NCBI GenBank assembly: GCA_017463255.1
Contig: JAFTPP010000003.1
Coordinates: forward strand, 186,001 to 250,000
Origin: Lachnospiraceae bacterium
GTDB lineage: Bacteria > Bacillota > Clostridia > Lachnospirales > Lachnospiraceae
Direction: 5' to 3'
Length of the DNA stretch: 64,000 nt
Shown: one piece after another, positions 36,913 through 45,845 of the stretch
Numbering within the stretch: position 1 is the stretch's first letter
Layout of the letters: each line of letters starts with the position of its first letter
The notes under the pieces: model-generated
Told to the model about the DNA's origin: nothing
The model's input: only the letters and a program-made list of their open reading frames with translations
The model's database searches: none
Position numbers and translations under genes: made by a program

Positions 36913-36999
36913 CCTATAATATCGCCAAATCTCCATCAAAAGCACGTTATTGTGCATGAATAATAATGGTTCCGTCAAGATGGATTGCCTGTTTCCTTT

Positions 37000-37147
37000 T
37001 ATTTTGCCTTGTTTGAGTTACACATTCTATGAGGAGCGTATCAAAACGTCTGCACTTAACGAGGTTTTTTCGAGTTTAGTGCAGCTACGATTTTGATTCG
37101 AGTGAGAACGACTCCGAGTAGGATTGTAACTCAAGCAAAGTAAACAA
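37000..37147. repeat. Palindromic element B, homologous to A
   Basis: Outer arms include GTTTGAGTTACA (about 37011-37022) and TGTAACTCAAGC (about 37125-37136). The core 37040-37098 has TCAAAACGT/ACGATTTTGA and CTGCACTTAA/TTTAGTGCAG around CGAGGTTTTTTCGAG. About 46 of 57 core bases match the reverse complement of element A, and three stem pairs differ by paired changes. It begins immediately after the GH26 stop in the direction of transcription. Confidence 0.72.
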
Positions 37148-37149
37148 TG

Positions 37150-38049
37150 TCAAAGAAATTTCGGCAATTCTTCCAACGTAACCACATATTCATGGTCATA
37201 CACTTGCTTCAAATACTCTTTGGAATTCTGCTCTTTAATGTGTATTGTATGCCATGTCATAAACCATGACCACCACACTTTGTTCTCTTGTAAGAGTTGC
37301 GGATTAGGCATGGGTCCGTTTTCATGATAGCAGATTGGAAACTTATCGCCAACAATGGATTTCACTTTTTCATACATATCTTCATGAATTCCTTCTGCGT
37401 ATCTGTCTCCTCCTACAATATCAACATACTCGTCACCCGGGTACCAGCCGTCATAGACTTCACCGCAATAGCCTAAAACCCAAATCAGATTGTCTAATTG
37501 ATACACCTTGGTAAAGCGTTCGTAAATCAGTATCCATAATTTTTTAAACGCTTCAGGACCGCTTTTTCCCCACCAGAACCATCTTCCGTCAAACTCATGC
37601 AACGGGCGCCACAACACAGGGACTTTGGCTTTTTTTAGAACAGTCAGGGCTTTTGCCACTTCATCAATCTGACGCATCATTCCCTGATTCAGTTTCGTTC
37701 CTTCTTCCAGCGCTTCCCACACATCAATGGTTCCCTGACTGGAAGGATAACCCACTCCGTCAGGCGGTGTGCCCCAGTGCCAGCAGATAGTTACGATTCC
37801 GCCTTTTTTCCACCATTCTTTCGCACGTCGGTTCACGCCCTCAAAATCATTATGAATATAGTCAAGTCCTCTGATTGCAGGCAATTTCCCCGTAACTGAC
37901 TTAATATACTTAAGCTCATTACCATGCCTGTAAAGCCTTGGGTCCTCCTGCTGACCTGACAAAATCCCTTTTCCATTAAGCTCACAAATATATTCATATA
38001 CTTTTGTAGCTTCTTTTGTTGCATTGGGATTGCTTAATTTTTTTCTCAT
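37150..38049 (-). CDS. Cytosolic GH26 mannan-degrading enzyme
   Basis: A 299-residue single-domain GH26 protein without a signal peptide. Acid/base E152 in WRPLHEFDGRWFWWG and nucleophile E243 in CYHENGPMP are present, together with the WHWGTPP and PGDEYVDIVGGDRY motifs. It should cut imported mannooligosaccharides, as an endo- or exo-mannanase. It lies 26 bases after the GH2 beta-mannosidase, with GGAG eight bases before its ATG. In the Roseburia locus a cytosolic GH113 fills this place, so this is a different family doing a similar job (inference). Confidence 0.9.
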   Translation of the reverse strand: MRKKLSNPNATKEATKVYEYICELNGKGILSGQQEDPRLYRHGNELKYIKSVTGKLPAIRGLDYIHNDFEGVNRRAKEWWKKGGIVTICWHWGTPPDGVGYPSSQGTIDVWEALEEGTKLNQGMMRQIDEVAKALTVLKKAKVPVLWRPLHEFDGRWFWWGKSGPEAFKKLWILIYERFTKVYQLDNLIWVLGYCGEVYDGWYPGDEYVDIVGGDRYAEGIHEDMYEKVKSIVGDKFPICYHENGPMPNPQLLQENKVWWSWFMTWHTIHIKEQNSKEYLKQVYDHEYVVTLEELPKFL

Positions 38050-38075
38050 TATTCTTTCTCCATGGCATAAGCCAG

Positions 38076-40583
38076 TTAAAATGTATAAGAATCCCGCAAG
38101 GTTCTTACAGTAACCTTTGGTGTGTTCTTCACATCATTTTTATAAGTTGCAGTAATCATCCTTGCCGTTTTGTCAGTCAGATGAATGAAGTTATCAGATA
38201 AAACTACCGGTTCTCCATGCACTGTAATTTCCACAAACGGCGCAAACACATCACTTTGAACACGAATCTGCAGGGTGTTATCCTTAAGCTCGGTTTCTAC
38301 TTTTATATCTGCCTCTTTTAACTGCATATGCTTGTACATACATAAAGTATCAACCTGATGACTCACAGTACCATCCGAATGTTCAAATACCATTTCAACA
38401 AACCGTGAATCCATTTCATCTTCTGTTACTTCAAGCGTGATTTTTTCTCCGCACGCAACAGCTAAAGGTTCTGTCTTAATCTCCTGATGCCATTCTTTAA
38501 TAACCTTGCAATCCATATTTTTTAAATATATGGTGACTTTTGAAACAGAAGGCTTAAAGGTTTCATTCTGAACATATGGGACATATGATAAACCGTCTTT
38601 TTTGTATGTACCCAAGATATCAGCAAAGAAATGCACCGCCATATAATGCAATGCTTTCCATCTGCCGTAATAATCAATGCTTGACCATGATGCCACAGGC
38701 CAGTTATCGTTTATCTGCCAATAAATAGCACCCATACATCTGTTTCTGTTTCTTCTCCAATGTTCAACCCCACTCTTAATGGCAATTCCCTGTAATACCT
38801 GACTTACATACAATAAATGTTCAAAATCCTTAGGATACAGGAAGTTTTCAGCAATGTAGTGAAGGATTTTTGCATTTGCCGAACCATTCTTCTGGTGGCT
38901 TTCCATAACTTTGGTAAAAATATTACGGTCCGAAGGTTCTGTAAATTTCTCAATGGTTTCAATGGAAGGCCATGACTGGAAGCCAAATTCCGAACAAAAT
39001 CTGAAATAATAATTTTCATAATCGGTAAATGGTTTTTCCCCATGCCAAACATCCCAATAATGTCTGTCACCGTCATTATCGCTATCCGGGTCATTAATAC
39101 CGCCGCCGCTTGACGGGGAAGAAGGCCAATAAAAGGTGTCAGGATCTTCTTCTTTTAATATACCCGGAATCAATTCTTCAAACATGGTAAGATAATCTTT
39201 TCTCAGTTCATCGGAATGATCACAGAAACCGCCCCAGTGGTCCCACGCTGATTCCATCTCATTATTACCGCACCACAGTCCTAAACTTGCGTGGTGTCTT
39301 AATCTTCTTACATTGTCAATTGTCTCTGCTTTTATGGATTCTTTAAACTCTTCACTCAGCTCATATACATTGCAGGCATACATAAAATCCTGCCATACGA
39401 TGATTCCCTTTTCATCGCAAAGATCATAAAAAGTATCACTCGGATAATAACCGCCGCCCCAGATACGCAGGCAGTTGTACCCTGCTGCCACGCCGGAATC
39501 AATAAGATACTCTATTCTGTCCTTGGTAATCCATGAATAAATACAATCTTCGGGAATATAATTTGCACCCTTAGTAAAAATTTTCACTCCGTTTATACAA
39601 ATTGCAAATTCCCTGCCCCATTCATCTTTTTCACGGCTTACCGTAAGGGTTCTTAGTCCGATTCTAAATTCTTTGGCATTTAATTCTTCGCCATTATACT
39701 TTAATGTAACCTTCACCGTGTATAAAGGCTGGTCCCCATATCTGTTTGGCCACCAGAGCTTTGGATTTTCTATCAAACATTTGTTATCCGAAATTTCCAA
39801 AACCTCGCCGTCCGGTGTGGTTATTGCAGCTTCTATTGTTAATCCTTTAATCTTTTCTTTTGCCTTATCAAATGACATATAGCTTCCGTCGGTAAGCTTA
39901 ACAAAAGATTCAATGCCCACTTCCACCTGTCCGTTTTCATGCTTTTGACTTACCTTAACATCCTCAAGGCTTGCCACCTCATATCCACGGATATAAATAT
40001 CACGCCAAATCCCCATATCCGGAAGCTGTGGACCCCAATCCCAGCCAAACATGGAATGTGCTTTACGGATATACTGATTTCCTGTCATTGCTCCGCAAGC
40101 AGTATAATGTATTTCTTTACCTTTTTGAGGCACATGAGCTTCCATTGCAGCAATGGGAGAACGTAACATAAGCTGAATCACATTATCTCCCGGAAATAAT
40201 AAATGAGTACACGGAATCTGATAACGGGTATGCATATTTTCAACTCTTTTTACAAGCACTCCGTTGATGTAGATATCTGCAATGGTATCAATACCGTCAC
40301 ACATCAATTCATACACTTTGCCCGGCTCCGGGAAAAATTCAAACTTTCTGAAAAAATGATAATCTTCTCTTAAAAGTTCCCTTACTTCATATTCATTATC
40401 ACGCATGTAGGGATCTTTTATCATCCCAAGCTTCATAAGGCCTGACAAAAGAGAACCCGGAATATCCACAGCAAGACTTTTTCTTGCATCCATTTCGTAC
40501 ACTTTGGTAATGTCCGAAAGTGTGCCTCCTGCCATGCACATTAACCATTTTCCGTTTAAAGACATGATATGTTGCTTTTTCAT
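38076..40583 (-). CDS. GH2 beta-mannosidase
   Basis: An 835-residue family 2 enzyme releasing mannose from the non-reducing end of beta-mannosides. Acid/base E442 is in WCGNNEMESAW and nucleophile E532 in FCSEFGFQSWPS, both of the beta-mannosidase subgroup; the N-terminal sugar-binding domain starts at SLNGKWLM and the five-domain layout is complete. CGGAGGTGCGGG directly precedes the ATG at 40583; the upstream ATG at 40613 is rejected. No signal peptide. It is divergent from araC, with 118 bases between. Confidence 0.92.
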   Translation of the reverse strand: MKKQHIMSLNGKWLMCMAGGTLSDITKVYEMDARKSLAVDIPGSLLSGLMKLGMIKDPYMRDNEYEVRELLREDYHFFRKFEFFPEPGKVYELMCDGIDTIADIYINGVLVKRVENMHTRYQIPCTHLLFPGDNVIQLMLRSPIAAMEAHVPQKGKEIHYTACGAMTGNQYIRKAHSMFGWDWGPQLPDMGIWRDIYIRGYEVASLEDVKVSQKHENGQVEVGIESFVKLTDGSYMSFDKAKEKIKGLTIEAAITTPDGEVLEISDNKCLIENPKLWWPNRYGDQPLYTVKVTLKYNGEELNAKEFRIGLRTLTVSREKDEWGREFAICINGVKIFTKGANYIPEDCIYSWITKDRIEYLIDSGVAAGYNCLRIWGGGYYPSDTFYDLCDEKGIIVWQDFMYACNVYELSEEFKESIKAETIDNVRRLRHHASLGLWCGNNEMESAWDHWGGFCDHSDELRKDYLTMFEELIPGILKEEDPDTFYWPSSPSSGGGINDPDSDNDGDRHYWDVWHGEKPFTDYENYYFRFCSEFGFQSWPSIETIEKFTEPSDRNIFTKVMESHQKNGSANAKILHYIAENFLYPKDFEHLLYVSQVLQGIAIKSGVEHWRRNRNRCMGAIYWQINDNWPVASWSSIDYYGRWKALHYMAVHFFADILGTYKKDGLSYVPYVQNETFKPSVSKVTIYLKNMDCKVIKEWHQEIKTEPLAVACGEKITLEVTEDEMDSRFVEMVFEHSDGTVSHQVDTLCMYKHMQLKEADIKVETELKDNTLQIRVQSDVFAPFVEITVHGEPVVLSDNFIHLTDKTARMITATYKNDVKNTPKVTVRTLRDSYTF

Positions 40584-40613
40584 CCCGCACCTCCGTATGG
40601 ATTCTTTATGCAT

Positions 40614-40625
40614 TACTTAAATTCA
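40614..40625 (-). promoter_or_regulatory. Shared 12-mer motif upstream of GH2 beta-mannosidase
   Basis: ATTACTTAAATT (plus strand), identical to the motif upstream of GH5 (14995-15006) and in the same orientation towards its gene. Candidate site for the mannan regulator. Confidence 0.3.
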
Positions 40626-40648
40626 GTATATTCACAAGGAAAAATATC

Positions 40649-40657
40649 TGCTATAAT
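40649..40657 (+). promoter_or_regulatory. Extended -10 promoter of araC-type gene
   Basis: TGCTATAAT is a perfect extended -10 box 45 bases upstream of the AraC start. The -35 is weak (TATTCA, 18 bases upstream). Confidence 0.5.
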
Positions 40658-40701
40658 ACATCTATCCAAAAATTGTACAAATCTATTTTTGAGGTAATAT
40701 T

Positions 40702-41574
40702 ATGAATACTCTATACGAACAAAATGATATGTTGATTTCTCCTTACGAAGCCTTCTATGTAAATGGCTCTGACTTTGGAGACCGTGTCAATGCACACTGG
40801 CACTATTTTGTGGAAATCATGTACATCACCCAAGGCAATGTCCGTGTAAACTGTGATAACAAAGAGTACCACCTTGAAGCTGGTGACTTAATCCTTTTCC
40901 ATGCCGGTGCCATCCACACAATCTTTGCCCCAAGCAAAGAGTTACGCTATAGCATTATAAAATTAAATCTAAGCAGTCTCCACTCGTCAGGAAGTCTGTT
41001 TTTAAATCCGGCGGCCATTATCCGTTCTGCCAGAGGGGATGAACGTGCTCCCATTCATTTACGACAGGATGAAATCAGACACCTTCCTATCAGGGATTGG
41101 TTCGACCGCTGCATTATGGAATTACAGAATAAGGACTATGGTTACGACACCTGTTTTTACTCTAACGTATCGAATTTACTGATAGAAATTATCAGGCTTT
41201 GGAGAAAACGGGGATTTCCTGCTGAACACACTTCCCCTGAAACCGAAAACGGTACAATTCAAACAATTACCGAATACATTGATGAGCATTCCAACCAGCC
41301 ATTGCGGGTAGAAGCCCTTGCCAAGATGTGCGGTATGAGTTACTCTTATTTTGCCAGAAGTTTTAGAGAACTCTATGGACGCTCCTGCAAAGACTACATA
41401 GAATTTGTACGAATCAGAAAGGCAAAGGATTTGTTAATATATACGGATTTAGACCTTAACTATATAAGCCTCGAAACAGGATTTTCCGATTGCAGTCACT
41501 TTATCCGTATCTTTCGGCAGTTAGAAAAAACAACACCTCACCAGTACCGCAAATCCTATCAAACCAATCACTAA
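40702..41574 (+). CDS. AraC family transcriptional regulator
   Basis: A 290-residue regulator. Residues about 15-100 form a cupin sugar-sensing domain (NAHWHYFVEIMYITQG, LEAGDLILFHAGAIHTI). Residues about 185-285 carry two helix-turn-helix motifs of the AraC type (LRVEALAKMCGMSYSYFARSF; YISLETGFSDCSHFIRIFRQ). GAGG precedes the ATG. It is divergent from the beta-mannosidase and followed 19 bases later by the ROK kinase. It most likely activates the mannan genes when a mannan sugar binds; the effector is not known. Confidence 0.93.
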   Translation: MNTLYEQNDMLISPYEAFYVNGSDFGDRVNAHWHYFVEIMYITQGNVRVNCDNKEYHLEAGDLILFHAGAIHTIFAPSKELRYSIIKLNLSSLHSSGSLFLNPAAIIRSARGDERAPIHLRQDEIRHLPIRDWFDRCIMELQNKDYGYDTCFYSNVSNLLIEIIRLWRKRGFPAEHTSPETENGTIQTITEYIDEHSNQPLRVEALAKMCGMSYSYFARSFRELYGRSCKDYIEFVRIRKAKDLLIYTDLDLNYISLETGFSDCSHFIRIFRQLEKTTPHQYRKSYQTNH

Positions 41575-41593
41575 CCGGAAAGGAAGTATTCAT

Positions 41594-42541
41594 ATGTATA
41601 AAATCGGTATCGATTTAGGCGGAACCAATATTAAAGCCGGCATCGTTGATGCCTCCTATCATATTATCGACGAAGCAAGTGTTAAAACCCTTGCCCACCG
41701 TCCTTATATGGAAGTCATTGATGACATGGCTAATCTGGTTTTGTCCCTTATTCAAAAGAATAATATCCCGATGGAGGACATAGAAGGTGTAGGAATCGGA
41801 AGCCCCGGTTTAATTGATGCCGCAAACGGCATCGTAGCTTATTCTAATAACTTCAATTGGGAAAATGTTCCACTGTGTAAAGAGTTGGAAACGCGTTTAC
41901 AAAAAAGAACCGCCATATCCAACGATGCTAACTGTGCTGCCTTGGGAGAGCAAAAAGCAGGTGCCGCCAAAGATTGTAAAAATGTAATTATGATTACCCT
42001 CGGAACCGGTGTTGGGGGAGGCATCATAATTGACGGACACATTTTTGAAGGCGGACATGCCGGTGGCGCAGAACTTGGGCATACCATGTTAATCGCAAAC
42101 GGCGAACCCTGTACCTGTGGAAGAAAAGGATGTATTGAAGCTTATGTATCTGCCACGGCGCTAATCCGTGATACCAAACGTGCCGCAACTAAAAATCCGT
42201 CAAGCGTCATACACACGCTTTGTAACCACAACTTAGACAATATCAACGGAAAAACCGTATTTGATGCAGCTTTACAAAATGATGCAACCGCACTTACCGT
42301 TAAGGATAACTACATTAGTTATCTTGGCGAAGCTATCTGCGATTACATTAATGTATTCCGCCCGGACGTGGTTCTTTTAAGCGGGGGCGTATGTAATCAG
42401 GGTGAAGCATTGACCCAACCCTTAAACGAATATATTAAAAGCCGTTGCTTTGGAACGGACAAAGCATTTATTCCGCCCGTAAGAATCGCAACTCTTGGGA
42501 ATCATGCCGGAACCATCGGTGCTGCAGCATTATTGGAATAA
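41594..42541 (+). CDS. ROK family sugar kinase (glucokinase/mannokinase)
   Basis: A 315-residue ROK kinase that phosphorylates a free hexose with ATP. The phosphate motif IGIDLGGTNIKAGI is at the N-terminus, the catalytic base lies in SNDANCAALGE, and the zinc-binding motif CTCGRKGCIE has C173, C175 and C180. Glucose from GH130_1 and mannose from GH2 are the likely substrates in this locus; the sequence alone does not separate them. AAAGGAAG precedes the start. It ends at a bidirectional terminator shared with the epimerase. Confidence 0.92.
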   Translation: MYKIGIDLGGTNIKAGIVDASYHIIDEASVKTLAHRPYMEVIDDMANLVLSLIQKNNIPMEDIEGVGIGSPGLIDAANGIVAYSNNFNWENVPLCKELETRLQKRTAISNDANCAALGEQKAGAAKDCKNVIMITLGTGVGGGIIIDGHIFEGGHAGGAELGHTMLIANGEPCTCGRKGCIEAYVSATALIRDTKRAATKNPSSVIHTLCNHNLDNINGKTVFDAALQNDATALTVKDNYISYLGEAICDYINVFRPDVVLLSGGVCNQGEALTQPLNEYIKSRCFGTDKAFIPPVRIATLGNHAGTIGAAALLE

Positions 42542-42550
42542 TAAGCATAA

Positions 42551-42595
42551 AAAAGGGAATCACTCAGCTAACCGCTGTGATTCCCTTTCATTTTT
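42551..42595. terminator. Bidirectional terminator between ROK kinase and epimerase
   Basis: Arms AAAGGGAATCAC (42552-42563) and GTGATTCCCTTT (42577-42588), with TTTTT on the plus side and a run of T on the minus side. It serves both converging genes. Confidence 0.85.
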
Positions 42596-42599
42596 CTTA

Positions 42600-43772
42600 T
42601 TAAATCTGTGGATTTCTGCGTATTACTTCAAAGCACATTCTTCCGTTATGGTATGGACACTTCCAAGGCTCTACAATAGGTTTCTTTGTAGACGGTACAC
42701 CGTTAATATCCACTTCTGAATACCATTCACTGCCTTCACGCTTATCAAGAATATACTCTTTGATATATTCCCACTGTGCCTTCGCTGCTTCAAGATATTC
42801 TTTTTTCTCAGGTGATTTTTCATAACCGTTGATAAAACCAACAACTGTTTCTGCCTGAACCCACCATACTCTCAGAGTGTTTACCACACCGCGCTCACAT
42901 TCATTGCTCAAAGAATGTCCGTCAAATGCCACATTGTAAATATTCTGTGTTAAATCCTTGGTCATAGGTGACATCTTGGCTTCGTATTCTGCATCCCCTA
43001 ACACTTCCACACCACGGTCAATGAGCCATGCTGTTTCAATATCATGTCCGTATGAGTGTAAATCAATTAAGGTATTATAATCTGCATCAAAGAATACTTC
43101 CTGACGGTGTAATGCAGGATTATACATTTTTTCTAAGAAAATATCCATAATCCATCTAAGTCTGTCTGCAACTTCTTCGTTTTTATCCACTCTGTATAAT
43201 TCTGTATATGCTTCGAATACATGCAAAAGAGTGTTCATGGTCTTTTCTGCCATAACTCCGTTTTCAGAAAGCTTATCATTTTCCATATCTTCAAATTCTT
43301 TTGTGAAGCATTCCTTATATCCCTTATCATCCATACATCTTGTTTCAATTAAGTTATATAATTCATATGCTTTCTTAAGAGCATCCTTATCGCCGCTTGC
43401 TTCATAGTAAGAAGATAATGCATAGATACAAAATGCCTGATTATAGGTATGCTTCAAATCTTCGTATGGTTTTCCATCATAAGTAAGGGACCAATAAATA
43501 CCGCCATTTACATCATCAAAGCAATAGTTTTTAATGAAGTTGTAACAATGTTTTGCTTCCTCTAATAACTTAGGATCTTTTAAAAGAGTATATGCATTGG
43601 AAAAGAACCATAAAATTCTGCTATGTAAAATACAGCCCTTTACTGCCTCTTTATCCGGTGTAAGACTGTCAAAATCCATATAGCCGTAATATCCGCCATA
43701 TTCCTTATCTTTCAAATCAGACCAAAAAGGAATAATTTTGTTAATCAAATGTTCTTTAATTTCATTTACCAT
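42600..43772 (-). CDS. Cellobiose/mannobiose 2-epimerase (AGE family)
   Basis: A 390-residue (alpha/alpha)6-barrel enzyme of the N-acylglucosamine 2-epimerase family. Catalytic histidines lie in HSYGHDIETAWL (H243) and near the C-terminus (PYHNGRMCFEV), and RILWFFSNAYTLL and HTYNQAFCIYALS match cellobiose 2-epimerases. In mannan loci it converts beta-1,4-mannobiose to mannosyl-glucose, the substrate of GH130_1 at 5872-7044. Two adjacent ATG codons (43775, 43772) are possible; GAGGG lies 9 or 12 bases upstream. It has its own promoter region (43776-43885) and a shared terminator. Confidence 0.91.
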   Translation of the reverse strand: MVNEIKEHLINKIIPFWSDLKDKEYGGYYGYMDFDSLTPDKEAVKGCILHSRILWFFSNAYTLLKDPKLLEEAKHCYNFIKNYCFDDVNGGIYWSLTYDGKPYEDLKHTYNQAFCIYALSSYYEASGDKDALKKAYELYNLIETRCMDDKGYKECFTKEFEDMENDKLSENGVMAEKTMNTLLHVFEAYTELYRVDKNEEVADRLRWIMDIFLEKMYNPALHRQEVFFDADYNTLIDLHSYGHDIETAWLIDRGVEVLGDAEYEAKMSPMTKDLTQNIYNVAFDGHSLSNECERGVVNTLRVWWVQAETVVGFINGYEKSPEKKEYLEAAKAQWEYIKEYILDKREGSEWYSEVDINGVPSTKKPIVEPWKCPYHNGRMCFEVIRRNPQI

Positions 43773-43885
43773 CATAGTATTTAACCCTCGTTCCTTTTAC
43801 TTTCTTACTTCTACTCATTATTGAATGGAATTCTTTTGCTTGTCAACCACCGATTAACCTGTAAACTCATTTTTGTTAAATATGC

Positions 43886-44803
43886 TTAACAAATTTCTTT
43901 TTGTAAAGTTACAAAATCAAGTACGCCAAGTATCCTCATAGCTTCTTCCCAATCTTGTTCTCCTACCATTGGCCAATTGCATTCCCCGGTTCTTTTTTTA
44001 CAAAGTTCCATTGCAAGCTTTACACAAGGATCACACAAGTTCTCTCCTGTATACGCTAACTGTAAAGAAACTCTTGACCAGCCCGGCACTGTTTCAAACA
44101 GACCGCTTTCTTCCATTTCATTCCATAATCCTTTCACATCATAAGGAACCTGACAAAATTCTATATCCCATGCTCCGTCCACGCCATGCATTATGACAAA
44201 TGCCGCCTTTTTCGGAATCCCGAAAGAGTTAGCGCACGCACCCGCATTCACAATGCGTTTTCCCATATATTCAAAGCTTCCCTGAATATGGGTATGGGCA
44301 TTAATCAATAATTCTGTGGGAAGATTCTTTAACACTTCCTTTGTATTTTCATCCCCAAACTGTAATAGCTCATTATTTCTTGTTAAAGAACCGTGGGCAA
44401 CCATAACAGTGGGCATGCCATCCCATTCCATCTTTTTACAAATGGGCATACTTTCAAAAAAAGCAATATCCTCTTTTGTCAAATTCCGGTAGGTATATAA
44501 AAGGCTTCCGCTGGTAGAATTATCAAGCCACACCGTAGGGTTTGCAGTACCTAATGAGTGATGATAGTTAATCAGGTAATCTTCCCTGTTGCCGCGGATA
44601 AAGGTACACTTTGCCTGTTGTTTTATTTGGTACAACAACGCCATGGTACGTTCCGGGCAGGAGTAATCACTTACATAGTCTCCTAAAAAGATATACTCAT
44701 CTACCTTTTGTTCTTTTGCATAATTTAATGCTGCTTCTAAAGCAAAATGATTGCTGTGAATGTCAGCAATCACAGCAATCTTTTTTGAAAATTCCTTAGT
44801 CAT
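43886..44803 (-). CDS. Calcineurin-like metallophosphoesterase
   Basis: A 305-residue two-metal phosphoesterase. The metal motifs VIADIHSNHFAL, FLGDYVSDY, FIRGNREDY and NAHTHIQGSF are all visible. It resembles small YfcE/ApaH-type proteins, but the substrate is unknown. It begins two bases after the YqeY stop, so they share a transcript. It overlaps an inverted repeat TTTGTTAA/TTAACAAA at its stop codon. No link to mannan use is apparent. Confidence 0.87.
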   Translation of the reverse strand: MTKEFSKKIAVIADIHSNHFALEAALNYAKEQKVDEYIFLGDYVSDYSCPERTMALLYQIKQQAKCTFIRGNREDYLINYHHSLGTANPTVWLDNSTSGSLLYTYRNLTKEDIAFFESMPICKKMEWDGMPTVMVAHGSLTRNNELLQFGDENTKEVLKNLPTELLINAHTHIQGSFEYMGKRIVNAGACANSFGIPKKAAFVIMHGVDGAWDIEFCQVPYDVKGLWNEMEESGLFETVPGWSRVSLQLAYTGENLCDPCVKLAMELCKKRTGECNWPMVGEQDWEEAMRILGVLDFVTLQKEIC

Positions 44804-44805
44804 CT

Positions 44806-45252
44806 TTATTTTAATATCTCTCCAACCAGTTTATTAACCAAAGCACCGTCTGCCTTACCTTTTACTCTTGGCATCAGTTCTTTCATTACTTTTCCTTTAT
44901 CCTTAGCTGTAGGCTCTGCAATTCCAAGTTCATTTAAAACCGCCTGAATCACTTCACGGATTGCATCCTCACCCATTTCTTCAGGAGCAAATTCCTGCAA
45001 TACTTTAAGACGCATTTCACATTGTTCAATAATATCTGTACGGTCCTTTGGTGCTAACTCCAAAGTTTCCTTGGTCTGTCTGATTTCTTTTTTAATTACT
45101 TCATTTTCCTCGTCTTCTGTTAAATCCGCTCTTTTATCAATGGCCTTATTCTTTAACGCTCCGAGCAAAAGAGATAATGTCTCTTTTCTTTCTTTATCCT
45201 TATCTTTCATTGCAGCATACATTGCGCTTCTTACTGCTTCTGTCTTACTCAT
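44806..45252 (-). CDS. yqeY: GatB/YqeY domain protein
   Basis: A 148-residue protein of the YqeY family, related to the tRNA-binding tail of GatB; normal length. The sequence TLSLLLGALKNKAIDKR, an EEIxxI-type QTKETLELAP region and MKELMPRVKGKADGALVNKLV are typical. Its role is thought to lie in tRNA amidation or editing, but is not settled. Coupled to the metallophosphoesterase. Confidence 0.92.
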   Translation of the reverse strand: MSKTEAVRSAMYAAMKDKDKERKETLSLLLGALKNKAIDKRADLTEDEENEVIKKEIRQTKETLELAPKDRTDIIEQCEMRLKVLQEFAPEEMGEDAIREVIQAVLNELGIAEPTAKDKGKVMKELMPRVKGKADGALVNKLVGEILK

Positions 45253-45271
45253 TGTTGTCTATGCCTCCACA

Positions 45272-45811
45272 TTAATTAATATTTTCCCAACAAAAATAGC
45301 ATTTATATCCGCTTCTCGAATATGCGCTCACTATATTTTCCGCTCCGCAGTAACCGCACTTGCATATTGCAGCACCTTGCGGAACCGGGTCACCACTCAT
45401 ATATCTGCCGCCCATATTCCTTCCTTCACTGGCACGTTCCCTTCGCACTGCATCTTCCCGCATTTCCCTCTGATGCTCCAACTGGTCTTCCCTTGCCTTT
45501 TTCTCCAAATACTCAAGGGTTGACTGTTGTTTTTGGTTGGCAGATGTCTCTGTAGCAGAAGTTACCTTGGTATGTACCTGCCCTGCCTGATTCCCGTTAC
45601 GGACTGTCTGGGTTTGCGTGGCTGTATATTGTCCCTGTTTCGGCGGAACATAAGGTCTCTGCTGATACTGTCCCTGCTGATACGGACTTTGCCTATACTG
45701 CCTTTGTTGATACGCCTGTCCCTGCCTGCCTCTTGCATTTGCTTTCGAAGCACCCTTTGCAGTGGAAACAATAACGCACACCACTATGAAAAAAAAGACT
45801 ATAATTCCCAT
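45272..45811 (-). CDS. Hypothetical membrane-anchored protein with Gln/Tyr-rich linker and zinc ribbon
   Basis: A 179-residue protein I cannot assign. Residues 2-18 are one membrane span (GIIVFFFIVVCVIVS). Residues about 25-75 are low complexity, rich in Gln, Tyr, Arg and Pro (repeats such as QQGQYQQRPY). Residues about 90-130 are charged and helical. The end has two CxxC pairs (CKCGYC ... CYFC), a zinc ribbon. With the N-terminus in the membrane the ribbon is probably cytosolic. AGGAATTC precedes the ATG. It lies between yqeY and flagellin. Confidence 0.75.
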   Translation of the reverse strand: MGIIVFFFIVVCVIVSTAKGASKANARGRQGQAYQQRQYRQSPYQQGQYQQRPYVPPKQGQYTATQTQTVRNGNQAGQVHTKVTSATETSANQKQQSTLEYLEKKAREDQLEHQREMREDAVRRERASEGRNMGGRYMSGDPVPQGAAICKCGYCGAENIVSAYSRSGYKCYFCWENIN

Positions 45812-45845
45812 GAATTCCTATTCCTGTCACACACTTTATAATATA

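Larger units (their letters stand above)
36740..37149. other. Gene-free region carrying two homologous palindromic elements
   Basis: No gene on either strand. It holds element A (36786-36912), a short unstructured stretch, and element B (about 37000-37147), described separately. Confidence 0.8.

Noticed and set aside
36786-37147. Insertion sequence remnant
   Set aside because: There is no transposase fragment and no clear target-site duplication; the paired stem changes favour a structured element, although a MITE remains possible.
41839-42087. Minus-strand open frames inside the ROK kinase gene
   Set aside because: Antisense frames without ribosome sites; the plus-strand ROK motifs are complete.
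43866-43893. TTTGTTAA/TTAACAAA inverted repeat as operator of the epimerase
   Set aside because: It overlaps the phosphoesterase stop codon about 100 bases from the epimerase; it may equally be a weak terminator or chance in AT-rich DNA.
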